A stretch of DNA of 64,000 bases, from contig NZ_LNUP01000002.1 in NCBI RefSeq assembly GCF_001512295.1, positions 1,366,263-1,430,262 of the forward strand, written 5' to 3'. This document shows positions 17,186 to 25,843 of the stretch, in pieces. The notes beneath the pieces were generated by a model that saw only the letters and a list, made by a program, of their open reading frames with translations, did no database searches and was not told the origin of the DNA. The position numbers and the translations under genes were made by a program. Source of the stretch: Pseudomonas sp. EpS/L25. GTDB taxonomy: Bacteria > Pseudomonadota > Gammaproteobacteria > Pseudomonadales > Pseudomonadaceae. The first letter of the stretch is position 1; each line of letters begins with the position of its first letter.

Positions 17186-18371
17186 GGGCGCCTGGTGCCA
17201 GGCGGACGATACCGGTTCCCTATTGGCGCCTGTCAGGCTTCTACTTCGCCTACTTCGCCCTGCTGGGGGCTACGGCGCCTTACCTGGGGCTGTACTTCCA
17301 CCACCTGGGCTTTTCCGGCAGCGCCATCGGACAATTGGTGGCCATTCCCATGCTGATGCGGGTGCTGGCGCCCAATCTCTGGGGCTGGCTGGCCGATCGT
17401 AGCGGTCGCCGCCTGAGCATCGTCCGCCTCGGTGCCGCCTGCACCCTGCTGTGTTTCTCCGGCATCTACCTCGGCCAGGGATTCGTCTGGCTGGCGCTGA
17501 TCATGGCCGGCCATGCCTTCTTCTGGCACGCCGTCTTGCCGCAATTCGAAGCCATCACCCTGGCCCATCTGCGCGACCAGCCGCAGCGCTACGCACGGAT
17601 CCGCCTGTGGGGTTCCGTCGGCTTCATCGCCGCGGTGGCGGGGCTTGGCTGGGCCTTCGAGTTCGTCAGCCTGGACCTCTATCCCGCCTACCTGCTGCTG
17701 GTGATGGCGATCATCCTGCTGGCTTCCCTGGTGGTGCCCGGGGTGAAGGTCGATCCCGGTCAGCGCCCCGAGCCACCGGCCGAGCCCTTCCTCACCACCC
17801 TGCGCCAGCCGCGGGTGCTGGCCTTCTTCGTGGCGGCCGCACTGATGCAGCTGTCCCACGGCCCTTACTACACCGTCTTCACCCTGCACCTGGAAGGATT
17901 GGGCTATGGCCGCGGCGTCATCGGCCAGCTCTGGTCGCTGGGCGTGATCGCCGAGGTGGTGATCTTCCTCGTCATGCCGCAGTTGCTGGCGCGGATCGCC
18001 CTGCCCAGGCTGCTGATCGCCGCCTTCCTGATCGCTGCCGGACGCTGGCTGCTGCTGGGTGCCCTGGCCGACCAGCTCGGGGTACTGCTGTTCGCCCAGT
18101 TGTTGCACGCGGCAACCTTCGGTTGCTTCCACGCGGCCGCCATCCAGTTCGTGCAATCCCATTTCGATCGCCGTCGCCAGGGGCAGGCGCAGTCGCTCTA
18201 CGCGGCGCTTTCCGGGGCTGGCGGTGCGCTCGGCGCCCTGTATGCTGGCTATGCCTGGCAGGTTCCGGCGCCCTCGCAGCCTTCGTTGGCGCCAGCCTGG
18301 CGGCGTTGGTGGGCGCCTTCCTCATCCTCTTGTCCGTTAGGTCCAGCACGAAAAGTGCCTGCGCTCGGTGA
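17131..18371 (+). pseudogene. MFS transporter with probable frameshift in last helix
   Basis: The first frame encodes an MFS permease of the 3-phenylpropionate/nucleoside-proton symporter type (VPYWRLSGFYFAYFALLGAT at the start, eleven further hydrophobic segments). Around 18245-18265 the frame leaves GALYAGYAW and becomes arginine/proline-rich, while the next frame takes over with GSGALAAFVGASLAALVGAF, a perfect final helix, ending at a TGA at 18371. If no shift occurs the product runs to 18507 and its tail is translated repeat DNA. The N-terminal 20 or so residues are also repeat-derived, with no good start next to the conserved part. A base-calling error is possible. In Pseudomonas this gene sits between aroC and mtnB, as here. 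Confidence 0.6.
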
Positions 18372-18535
18372 TGCTTCGTTGAAAAACGCTTCGGAATGCT
18401 CATTTACCAGTCGTAAACTCCGCTTCCTCAGCATTTTGATTCGCTGGCGCTCACCCTTCGGGCCAGCCGTTGGCTGTTACTCCCGTTGGTCGTTGCGCCT
18501 CGCCTGACCGTCGCTCGGCGACTTTTCGTACAGAA
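18345..18535. repeat. Dispersed hairpin repeat, copy 2 (long form)
   Basis: The core reads GTTGAAAAACGCTTCGGAA, GCTCATTTACCAGTCGTAAA, CTCCGCTTCCTCAGCATTTT and then the same extension as copy 1 (GATTCGCTGGCGCTCACCCTT, CGTTGGTCGTTGCGCCTCGC). It lies directly between the MFS gene end and mtnB, and supplies the false C-terminus of the unshifted MFS frame. Confidence 0.8.
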
Positions 18536-18551
18536 CCTAGGAGAACCGTCC

Positions 18552-19166
18552 ATGATCCAGCAGCGTGAGCAACTGGCCCAGGAAATCATCGACGCCGGTC
18601 GCTTCCTCTATGGCCGCGGCTGGTCGCCGGCTACCAGCAGCAACTATTCGGTACGGCTGTCCGACAGTCGTCTGCTGCTGACCGTCTCCGGCAAGCACAA
18701 GGGCCAGCTCGAGCTGGACGACGTCCTCGCCACCGATCTCGACGGTACCCCACTGGAGGCGAAGAAGCCCTCCGCGGAGACGGCGCTGCACACCCAGCTC
18801 TATCGCTGGCAACCCGAGATCGGCGCCGTGCTGCATACCCATTCCGTGAACTCCACCGTGCTCTCCCGCGAGCTGCAGGGGGATCGCCTGCTGCTGGACG
18901 GTTACGAGCTGCAGAAGGCCCTGCATGGCGTCACCACCCATGAGGTGCGGGTGGAGGTACCGATCTTCGACAACGATCAGGACATCCCGCGCCTGGCCGA
19001 CCAGGTGCAGACCTGGCTCGACGTGCATCCCGACTGCGTGGGGTACCTGATCCGCGGCCACGGCCTCTATACTTGGGGGCCGCGCATGGCCGATGCCCTG
19101 CGTCACGTGGAAGCCTTCGAATTCCTCTTCGAGTGCGAACTCAAGACCCGGAGCCTGCGAGCATGA
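18552..19166 (+). CDS. mtnB: Methylthioribulose-1-phosphate dehydratase
   Basis: A 204-residue class II aldolase-fold enzyme of the methionine salvage pathway; it dehydrates 5-methylthioribulose-1-phosphate to the diketone. Zinc ligands appear as HTHS (about residues 97-100) and the later histidine in RGHGLYTWG; glutamate 77 region (PSAETALHTQLYRW) is the usual catalytic segment. The ATG at 18552 excludes an N-terminal extension that is pure repeat. Overlaps mtnD by 4 bases. Confidence 0.93.
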   Translation: MIQQREQLAQEIIDAGRFLYGRGWSPATSSNYSVRLSDSRLLLTVSGKHKGQLELDDVLATDLDGTPLEAKKPSAETALHTQLYRWQPEIGAVLHTHSVNSTVLSRELQGDRLLLDGYELQKALHGVTTHEVRVEVPIFDNDQDIPRLADQVQTWLDVHPDCVGYLIRGHGLYTWGPRMADALRHVEAFEFLFECELKTRSLRA

Positions 19167-19714
19167 GCCGACTGACCGTCTACCACGATGCCGAACCCAA
19201 TCAGCCGCTGAAGGTGATCAGCGACGGCGAGCACATCGCCGCCACCCTGGCCGAGGTCGGGGTACGTTTCGAGCGCTGGCAGGCCACCGCCCCGGTAGCG
19301 CCCGGCGCCAGCCAGGAGGAGGTGATCGCCGCCTACCGGCCGGAGATCGATCGCCTTATCCAGGAGCGCGGTTACCAGACCGTCGATGTCATCAGCATGC
19401 ATCCCGAGCATCCGCAGAAGGAGGCGCTGCGTGCCAAGTTCCTCGAAGAGCACCGCCACAACGAAGACGAGGTGCGCTTCTTCGTCGCCGGTCAGGGCCT
19501 CTTCACCCTGCACATCGACGACCACGTCTACGCCGTGCTCTGCGAGAAGAACGACCTCATCTCGGTACCGGCCGGTACTCCGCACTGGTTCGACATGAGC
19601 GAGTCGCCGTCCTTCGTCGCCATCCGCCTGTTCGATAATCCCGAAGGCTGGGTCGCCCACTTCACCGGGGTCGACATCGCCCGGCGCTTCCCGCGTCTGG
19701 AGGTCGAGGCGTGA
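19163..19714 (+). CDS. mtnD: Acireductone dioxygenase
   Basis: A 183-residue cupin enzyme. With Fe(II) it converts acireductone to the methionine keto-acid precursor plus formate; with Ni(II) it makes an off-pathway product. Metal ligands are visible in [11 protein letters not shown] (two histidines and a glutamate) and HWFDMSES further on. It overlaps mtnB (ATGA) and mtnC (GTGA) by 4 bases each, so the three are one translationally coupled unit. Confidence 0.95.
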   Translation: MSRLTVYHDAEPNQPLKVISDGEHIAATLAEVGVRFERWQATAPVAPGASQEEVIAAYRPEIDRLIQERGYQTVDVISMHPEHPQKEALRAKFLEEHRHNEDEVRFFVAGQGLFTLHIDDHVYAVLCEKNDLISVPAGTPHWFDMSESPSFVAIRLFDNPEGWVAHFTGVDIARRFPRLEVEA

Positions 19715-20397
19715 CCATCAAGGGCATCCTCACCGACATCGAGGGCACCACCAGCGCTGTCAGCTTCGTCTTCGACGTGCTCTTTCCCTACGCCCGCGAG
19801 CATCTGCCGGCCTATGTCCGCACCCATGCCCAGGAACCGGCGGTGGCCGAACAGCTCGACGCCGTGCGCGCCGAGGCCGGCGAGCTGGACGCCGATCTGG
19901 AGCGGGTGATCGCCATCCTGCTGGCGTGGATCGCCGCCGACCGCAAGGCCACGCCACTCAAGGCCCTGCAGGGCCAGGTATGGGAGGAGGGCTATCGCGC
20001 CGGGGCGCTCAAGGGGCACGTCTACCCCGACGCTGTCCAGGCGCTGCGCCAGTGGCACGCCGCCGGGCTGCCGCTGTACGTCTATTCCTCCGGCTCGGTG
20101 CAGGCGCAGAAGCTGATCTTCGGCTGCTCCGAACATGGCGATCTCACGCCGTTGTTTTCCGGATATTTCGATACCCTGACCGGCGGCAAGCGCGAGCCTG
20201 CCTCCTATGCGCGCATCGCTTCGGCGACCACCCATGAGCCGGCGGAGCTGCTGTTCCTGTCCGACGTGGTGGAGGAGCTGGACGCCGCGCGCCAGGCGGG
20301 CCTGCCGACCTGCGGCCTGGTCCGCGCTGGCGGCCAGCTGGGCGATCATCCCTGCGTGGCGTCCTTCACCGACATCGACCTGACCCGCTTCGGCTGA
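19711..20397 (+). CDS. mtnC: Enolase-phosphatase E1
   Basis: A 228-residue HAD-superfamily enzyme that enolises and then dephosphorylates 2,3-diketo-5-methylthiopentyl-1-phosphate to acireductone, the substrate of MtnD. Motif I is [15 protein letters not shown] (the family's D-I-E-G-T-T), motif II is VYSSGSV, and the late acidic motif is [12 protein letters not shown]. The start codon is GTG at 19711, overlapping the mtnD stop. mtnA and mtnP are not in this window. Confidence 0.95.
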   Translation: MTIKGILTDIEGTTSAVSFVFDVLFPYAREHLPAYVRTHAQEPAVAEQLDAVRAEAGELDADLERVIAILLAWIAADRKATPLKALQGQVWEEGYRAGALKGHVYPDAVQALRQWHAAGLPLYVYSSGSVQAQKLIFGCSEHGDLTPLFSGYFDTLTGGKREPASYARIASATTHEPAELLFLSDVVEELDAARQAGLPTCGLVRAGGQLGDHPCVASFTDIDLTRFG

Positions 20398-20498
20398 GCT
20401 CGGCGGCCGGTACGCTGCCAAGCGAGCCGGCCGAACTCGACGCCGTCGTCGCCAGTCCCAAGTGACGAGACCTGTGTCCTCGTAACGGGAGTCGCGAC

Positions 20499-20714
20499 AT
20501 GATCAATTCCACCATCGGCGGTGTACTGGGCTTCATCGTCTTCCTGCTTGACATCTGGGCCATCGTCAACGTCATCCGCAGCGACAGCACCAACAACGCC
20601 AAGATCGGCTGGACGGTGCTCATCATCGTGCTGCCGGTGATCGGTCTGATCGCCTGGGCCGCTGCCGGACCGCGCGGCAACCGTTCGGCTAGCGCGCCTA
20701 CCCACAAGGGCTAG
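20499..20714 (+). CDS. Small PLDc_N-domain membrane protein
   Basis: A 71-residue protein with two membrane helices (VLGFIVFLLDIWAIVNVI and WTVLIIVLPVIGLIAWAA) separated by a short polar turn, ending GPRGNR. This is the PLDc_N ('phospholipase D nuclease N-terminal') domain seen alone in many bacteria; function unknown. A GGGAG-type ribosome binding site lies 8 bases before the ATG. Confidence 0.75.
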   Translation: MINSTIGGVLGFIVFLLDIWAIVNVIRSDSTNNAKIGWTVLIIVLPVIGLIAWAAAGPRGNRSASAPTHKG

Positions 20715-20749
20715 CGCGCAACGCTGGAGCCTGTCACATCCAGCTCTTA

Positions 20750-20777
20750 CAATGCCCGGCTTTTGGTCGGGCATTGT
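20750..20777 (+). terminator. Perfect inverted repeat ahead of speE
   Basis: ACAATGCCCG and CGGGCATTGT form a ten-pair stem with a nine-base loop, between the PLDc_N gene and speE. Only a weak T-rich tail follows. It may end the upstream transcript or be part of the speE 5' leader. Confidence 0.5.
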
Positions 20778-20808
20778 TCGTCTCGGCCTGCCACCTGCGG
20801 AGAGCGAC

Positions 20809-21660
20809 ATGAGCGACTACCTGGAAACCCTCTACGACGGCTACGGCCAGAGATTCACCGTCGAACGCCTGCTCCACGAGGTGCGCACCGAGCACCAGCA
20901 CCTGGTGATCTTCCAGAACGCCGTGCTGGGCAAGGTGATGGCCCTGGACGGTGTCATCCAGACCACCGAGGCCGACGAGTTCATCTACCACGAGATGCTC
21001 ACCCACGTGCCGCTGCTGGCCCATCCGGCGCCCAAGCGGGTGCTCATCATCGGTGGCGGCGACGGCGGCATCCTGCGCGAAGTGGCCAAGCATCAGCGCG
21101 TCGAGCACATCACCATGGTCGAGATCGACGGCTCGGTGGTAGAGATGTGCAAGCAATTCTTCCCGGGGCATTCGGCCGGTGCCTTCGAGGATCCGCGCCT
21201 GAACCTGGTGATCGACGATGGCATGAACTTCGTCGCCAACACCCACGAGCGCTACGACGTCATCATCTCCGACTCCACCGATCCCATCGGTCCGGCCGAA
21301 GTGCTGTTTTCGGAAAACTTCTACCAGGCCTGCCATCGCTGTCTGAACGACGGCGGCGTGATGGTCGCGCAGAACGGCACGCCCTTCCTGCAACTGGACG
21401 AAGTCAAGACCACCGCCAGCCGGATGGCCGGGCTGTTCGCCGACTGGCACTTTTACTTGTCGGCGGTGCCTACCTACATAGGGGGCGTCATGACCCTCGC
21501 CTGGGGTAGCAAGGACACGACCTTGCGTCGGCAGAATGCCGAAACCCTGGCGCAGCGCTACAGTGATACAGGCATCCAGACTCGCTATTACACCCCGGAG
21601 CTGCATGCTGCTGCCTTTGCTCTACCTCGATACGTGCTGGAGGCCATCGGCAAGGCGTAA
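20809..21660 (+). CDS. speE: Spermidine synthase (polyamine aminopropyltransferase)
   Basis: A 283-residue cytoplasmic enzyme that moves the aminopropyl group of decarboxylated S-adenosylmethionine to putrescine. Motifs: the binding loop LIIGGGDGGILRE, the catalytic/putrescine-binding phrase ISDSTDPIGPAE, and QTTEADEFIYHEM near residue 60. The start at 20809 matches the family (MSDYLETLYDGYGQRF). It produces methylthioadenosine, which the salvage pathway encoded just upstream (mtnBDC) recycles, a sensible neighbourhood. Confidence 0.95.
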   Translation: MSDYLETLYDGYGQRFTVERLLHEVRTEHQHLVIFQNAVLGKVMALDGVIQTTEADEFIYHEMLTHVPLLAHPAPKRVLIIGGGDGGILREVAKHQRVEHITMVEIDGSVVEMCKQFFPGHSAGAFEDPRLNLVIDDGMNFVANTHERYDVIISDSTDPIGPAEVLFSENFYQACHRCLNDGGVMVAQNGTPFLQLDEVKTTASRMAGLFADWHFYLSAVPTYIGGVMTLAWGSKDTTLRRQNAETLAQRYSDTGIQTRYYTPELHAAAFALPRYVLEAIGKA

Positions 21661-21800
21661 GAAGCTGTCCACGATCTGCTGCGCGTCGGCCAAACGGCGT
21701 TGAAAAGGCCTTCGAAATGCTCATTTACCACTCGTAAACTGCGCTTTCTCAGCCCTTTTCGCCTTGTTTGGCGCTAGCTCGCGAGATCGTTAACAAGCTT
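21661..21800. repeat. Dispersed hairpin repeat, copy 3 (short form)
   Basis: The cleanest copy. GCTGCGCGTCGGCCAAACGG then CGTTGAAAAGGCCTTCGAAA, GCTCATTTACCACTCGTAAA, then CTGCGCTTTCTCAGCCCTTTT and CGCCTTGTTTGGCGCTAGC. The two flanks (GGCCAAAC...GAAAAGG and CCTTTTC...GTTTGGC) are complementary, so the unit folds into a long hairpin with the GCTCATTTAC core in the loop. Confidence 0.8.
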
Positions 21801-21907
21801 CTAAGCCCTGGCGGTCGCGGCACCGTTCGAGTTCTCAGCCGCGACTCGACGGACGCCGGTACGACGTTCCGTCGAGAAGATCATCCGAACCAGAGGAGGG
21901 AAGTCCT

Positions 21908-22249
21908 ATGTCCTTGTCGTTTGCCGATGATGTGAGCTTGAACTTGCTGCAGCGGATGAAGGAGGGCGGTTTCGATTTCGCCCGCTTTCACCCGATCGAC
22001 TTCTTCGCCATCTTCGCCGACGAACGCAGGGCCCGCCTGGCGGCGGACCAGTTCCAAGGTGAGTCACTCAACACCCAGGTGATGCCCCATGAGGACGGTG
22101 GCTGGCATTTGCAGGTCAGCAAGGTGATGTTCGCCACCCACGCCACCATCGACGATTTCGAAAGCGACCTCGAAGCCGTGGTGTTACCGCTCGGTGGTCA
22201 GCTGGACGGCTGGGGTGTCACCCAGGAAGTCACCCGTACCCACGCCTGA
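21908..22249 (+). CDS. rraB: RraB-family ribonuclease E inhibitor
   Basis: A 113-residue RraB-domain protein (SLNLLQRMKEGGFDFARFHP, then FADERRARLAADQF and HLQVSKVMFATHATIDDFES). In Escherichia coli RraB binds RNase E and slows its activity; here the function is inferred from the fold only. GAGGGAAG lies 5 bases before the ATG. It sits immediately after speE as in other pseudomonads. Confidence 0.8.
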   Translation: MSLSFADDVSLNLLQRMKEGGFDFARFHPIDFFAIFADERRARLAADQFQGESLNTQVMPHEDGGWHLQVSKVMFATHATIDDFESDLEAVVLPLGGQLDGWGVTQEVTRTHA

Positions 22250-22261
22250 TCCGTCCTCCGC

Positions 22262-22297
22262 AACCGGCCTGCCGCGAGGCAGCGCCGGTTTCTTTTT
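22262..22297 (+). terminator. Rho-independent terminator after rraB
   Basis: AACCGGC and GCCGGTT pair around a G/C-rich internal loop, followed by TCTTTTT. It separates rraB from the Anbu operon. Confidence 0.8.
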
Positions 22298-22504
22298 GCC
22301 GCTCCTCCCCCCGCCTGGCATCGCACTTTCCTTGGCGCGCACCGTCTTAGCCACAATACCGAAACGTAACGGTGCACGGGCAATGCAGTGTGCTTGAATC
22401 TGGTGCAGGGTCGGACCTCTGGGCTGGCAAAGGCCAGGGTTTGACACCTTGCGCTCTGGCACGCGGCTTGCGACGCTCGCCAGGCGAGTGATAAGGAGAT
22501 CGGC

Positions 22505-23914
22505 ATGAGCCGCCCACTGTATAACGAGATGTATGACGTCCAGGCGCAGTGTCGGCCGCATTATGGTCGCTATGCCAAATGGCTGAGTGAAACCCCCCCT
22601 GAACTCCTGGCCCAGCGGCGCCGTGAAGCCGACCTGCTGTTCCACCGTGCCGGCATCACCTTCACCCTCTACGGGGACGAGCAGGGCACGGAGCGCCTGA
22701 TTCCCTTCGACGCCCTGCCGCGGGCGATTCCCGCCAGCGAATGGCAGGTTATCGAGCGTGGCTGCGTCCAGCGCGTCCAGGCGCTGAACCTGTTCCTCCA
22801 CGACCTCTATCACGAACAGCGCATCATCAAGGCCGGGGTCATTCCGGCCGAACAGGTGCTGGCCAACGATCAGTACCAGCTGGCGATGCAGGGGCTGGAC
22901 CTGCCTAACGGCATCTATGCCCACATCGCCGGGGTCGATCTGGTCCGCGATGGCGATGGCGCCTACTACGTGCTCGAAGACAACCTGCGCACCCCGAGCG
23001 GGGTGTCCTACATGCTCGAGAACCGCAAGATGATGATGCGGTTGTTCCCCGAGCTGTTCACCCTCGAGCGCATCGCCCCCATCGATCACTATCCCAACCT
23101 GTTGCTGGATACCCTGCGCAGCTCGACGCCGGTCAACAATCCCACCGTGGCGGTATTGACCCCCGGTCGCTTCAACAGCGCCTACTTCGAACATGCCTTC
23201 CTCGCCCGCGAGATGGGTGTGGAGCTGGTGGAAGGTGCCGACCTGCTGGTGCGTGACGAGCAGGTGTTCATGCGTACCACCTCGGGCTTCCAGAAGGTCG
23301 ACGTCATCTATCGCCGCCTGGACGACGCCTTCCTCGATCCGTTGGCCTTCAACCCGGACTCCATGCTCGGCGTCCCCGGACTGCTGGCCGCCTACCGGGC
23401 AGGCAACGTCATCCTGGCCAATGCCATCGGCACCGGCGTGGCCGACGACAAGTCGATCTATCCCTATGTGCCGGAGATGATCCGCTTCTACCTGAGCGAA
23501 GAGCCCATCCTCTACAACGTGCCCACCTGGCAGTGCCGCAAGCCGGAGGAGCTGTCCCACGTGCTGGCCAACCTGCCCGAGCTGGTGGTCAAGGAAGTCC
23601 ATGGCTCCGGCGGCTACGGCATGCTGGTCGGTCCCGCGGCCACCGCCGCCGAGATCGAGCTCTTCCGCGGCCGGCTCAAGGCCAACCCCAGCGCCTATAT
23701 CGCCCAGCCGACGCTGTCGCTGTCCACCTGTCCGACCTTCGTCGAGAACGGCATTGCCCCGCGGCATATCGATCTGCGCCCCTTCGTGCTCTCTGGCCGC
23801 AAGACGCGGCTGGTCCCAGGCGGCCTGACCCGGGTCGCGCTGCGCGAAGGCTCCCTGGTGGTGAATTCGTCCCAAGGCGGCGGCACCAAGGACACCTGGG
23901 TGGTCCAGGACTAG
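22505..23914 (+). CDS. Circularly permuted ATP-grasp protein (Anbu operon)
   Basis: A 469-residue protein of the circularly permuted ATP-grasp type 2 family. Conserved phrases: YNEMYDVQAQCRPHYG at the start, FLHDLYHEQRIIKAGVIP, VLEDNLRTPSGVSYMLENR, then VKEVHGSGGYGMLVGP for the glycine-rich ATP loop. The family is predicted to ligate an amine to a carboxylate; the substrate is unknown. It is the first of four genes in the conserved Anbu cluster and starts with a strong AAGGAG site at 22494-22499. Confidence 0.9.
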   Translation: MSRPLYNEMYDVQAQCRPHYGRYAKWLSETPPELLAQRRREADLLFHRAGITFTLYGDEQGTERLIPFDALPRAIPASEWQVIERGCVQRVQALNLFLHDLYHEQRIIKAGVIPAEQVLANDQYQLAMQGLDLPNGIYAHIAGVDLVRDGDGAYYVLEDNLRTPSGVSYMLENRKMMMRLFPELFTLERIAPIDHYPNLLLDTLRSSTPVNNPTVAVLTPGRFNSAYFEHAFLAREMGVELVEGADLLVRDEQVFMRTTSGFQKVDVIYRRLDDAFLDPLAFNPDSMLGVPGLLAAYRAGNVILANAIGTGVADDKSIYPYVPEMIRFYLSEEPILYNVPTWQCRKPEELSHVLANLPELVVKEVHGSGGYGMLVGPAATAAEIELFRGRLKANPSAYIAQPTLSLSTCPTFVENGIAPRHIDLRPFVLSGRKTRLVPGGLTRVALREGSLVVNSSQGGGTKDTWVVQD

Positions 23915-23976
23915 ACCGCCATGAATCAGTGGCCGCGCAGGCGGCCTCGTAAGGACTTTCGAAAGGCGACCCCACC

Positions 23977-24930
23977 ATGTTGAGTCGTACCGCTGCCGAT
24001 CTGTACTGGATGTCCCGCAACCTGGAGCGCGCCGAGAACCTCGCGCGGATGCTGGACGTCAGCTATTCACTGTCGATGATGCCGCAGAGCGGGCAGGGGG
24101 GAGGGCTGGACGAACTGGCCATGCCCCTGCTCATCACCGGTACCCTGGACGACTACCGGGAAAAACACGGTGCCCTGCATCCCGAGCAATTGCTGCATTT
24201 CTTCGCCCTCGACGAACGCAATCCCGGCAGCATCTATTGCTGCCTGCAGGCCGCTCGCGCCAATGCCCACGCCGTGCGCGGTCGCATCACCGCCGACATG
24301 TGGGAGAACGTCAATGCCACCTGGCTGGAGATGCGCGAGATCGCCGTCACCGGGCTGATCCGCTTCGGTATCAGCCGCTTCTGTGAATGGGTCAAGGAAA
24401 GATCCCACCTGTTCCGCGGTGCCACCGTCGGCACCATCATGAGAAACGATGCCTATCGCTTCATTCGCCTGGGTACCTTCGTCGAGCGCGCCGACAACAC
24501 CCTGCGCATGCTCGACGCCCGCTACCAGGTGCTGGGCGAAGAGGAGGCCGAAGCCATCAGTGACTCCTCGGCGCGCGGCTTCTATCAGTGGAGTGCCTTG
24601 TTGCGCGCCCTGAGTGCCTTCGAGGCCTATACCGAGCTATATCGCCATTCGCTCAACGTGCGCAACGGCGCCGAGCTGCTGCTCCTGCAGGAAGACCTGC
24701 CGCGCTCGCTGCTGGCCTGTGTGATCGAACTGCACCGCGTCCTGGCCAGTCTGCCGGGCGACAACGGTCGTGAGGCCAAGCGCCTGGCCGCCGGTCTCGA
24801 AGCGCGGCTACGCTACACCAGCATCGACGAAGTTCTGGAAGAAGGGCTACACGCCTGGATCGGCGATTTCATCGTCCATATCCGCCTGCTCGGTAGCACC
24901 ATCAACACCGCCTACCTGGAGGCTGTATGA
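23977..24930 (+). CDS. Alpha-E domain protein (Anbu operon)
   Basis: A 317-residue all-helical alpha-E (DUF403) protein. It begins with the family signature LSRTAADLYWMSRNLERAEN, followed by repeated helix pairs with TFVERADNTLRMLDARYQ in the middle. The family always accompanies the permuted ATP-grasp and transglutaminase genes; its biochemical role is not known. The last 4 bases overlap the transglutaminase start (ATGA). Confidence 0.9.
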   Translation: MLSRTAADLYWMSRNLERAENLARMLDVSYSLSMMPQSGQGGGLDELAMPLLITGTLDDYREKHGALHPEQLLHFFALDERNPGSIYCCLQAARANAHAVRGRITADMWENVNATWLEMREIAVTGLIRFGISRFCEWVKERSHLFRGATVGTIMRNDAYRFIRLGTFVERADNTLRMLDARYQVLGEEEAEAISDSSARGFYQWSALLRALSAFEAYTELYRHSLNVRNGAELLLLQEDLPRSLLACVIELHRVLASLPGDNGREAKRLAAGLEARLRYTSIDEVLEEGLHAWIGDFIVHIRLLGSTINTAYLEAV

Positions 24931-25730
24931 GACTCGCGATCCATCATGAAACGCTGTATCGCTACGCCGACCAGGTCCGCGCCAGCATCCAGTACCTGCG
25001 CCTCACGCCCCAGTGCGATGCGCGCCAGACGATCCTCGACTGGGAGTTGTCGCTGCCGCGTCCGGCCCGGGCCCAGCGCGATCCCTTCGGCAATATCCTG
25101 CATGTGCTGACCCTGGACACCCCGCATGACGCCATCACCATCACCGCCAGCGGCCAGGTGGAAATCGACGAAGACTTCGAGTCCGAGCCCTGCCAGGCCT
25201 CGCCCTTTCCCTTCCTGCGCCAGACCCGGCTGACCGAGGCTGACGAGGCGCTGGCGGACTTCGCTCGGGAGGTCTGTGATGCCAAGCGGGATCGGGCGAC
25301 GCTGATCCAGCTCATGGAGCGCCTGCACGAGCGGATGGTCTACATCCCCGGCTCCACCGAGGTGGATGGCAACGCCGCCCAGGCCTTCGCCAAGGGCGCC
25401 GGGGTCTGCCAGGACCACGCCCATGCCTTCCTCGCCTGCGCGCGCAGCCTGGGTATTCCGGCGCGCTACGTGTCGGGCTACCTGTGCACCGATGATAGCG
25501 AGCACCTGTCCAGCCATGCCTGGGCCGAGGCCTGGCACGATGGCGCCTGGTACAGCTACGACGTCACCAACCGCCTGGCTCGTCCGGAGCGGCATTTGCG
25601 GCTGGCCATCGGCCTGGACTACCTAGACGCCTGCCCGGTGCGTGGCATGCGTCGCGGCGGTGGAGTGGAGCAGATGGAAGCCAAGGTGCTGGTCGAGCCC
25701 CTGCAGCAGGTTCAGCAACAGCAACAATAA
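24927..25730 (+). CDS. Transglutaminase-like cysteine protease (Anbu operon)
   Basis: A 267-residue protein with a bacterial transglutaminase N-terminal domain (RLAIHHETLYRYADQVRASI, QYLRLTPQCDARQTILDW) and a papain-like transglutaminase core. The catalytic triad is visible as cysteine in GAGVCQDHAHAFLACAR, histidine in SSHAWAEAW and aspartate in YDVTNR. Likely cytoplasmic, as no signal peptide is present. The C-terminus is glutamine-rich (VQQQQQ). Confidence 0.9.
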   Translation: MRLAIHHETLYRYADQVRASIQYLRLTPQCDARQTILDWELSLPRPARAQRDPFGNILHVLTLDTPHDAITITASGQVEIDEDFESEPCQASPFPFLRQTRLTEADEALADFAREVCDAKRDRATLIQLMERLHERMVYIPGSTEVDGNAAQAFAKGAGVCQDHAHAFLACARSLGIPARYVSGYLCTDDSEHLSSHAWAEAWHDGAWYSYDVTNRLARPERHLRLAIGLDYLDACPVRGMRRGGGVEQMEAKVLVEPLQQVQQQQQ

Positions 25731-25843
25731 TCTGCGACAGTCACCCGAGGAGACGAGGCCGCCACCGTGCGGCCTCGTCGTCTGGTGGTGCGGCTCGCCG
25801 CCGTCAGTGCTACGGCAATCCGTCCTTTCTGCCCGAGGTTCGC

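Noticed and set aside
22184-23875. Long minus-strand frame of 563 codons opposite the ATP-grasp gene
   Set aside because: Same kind of shadow; the plus-strand product has well conserved motifs and a good ribosome site.
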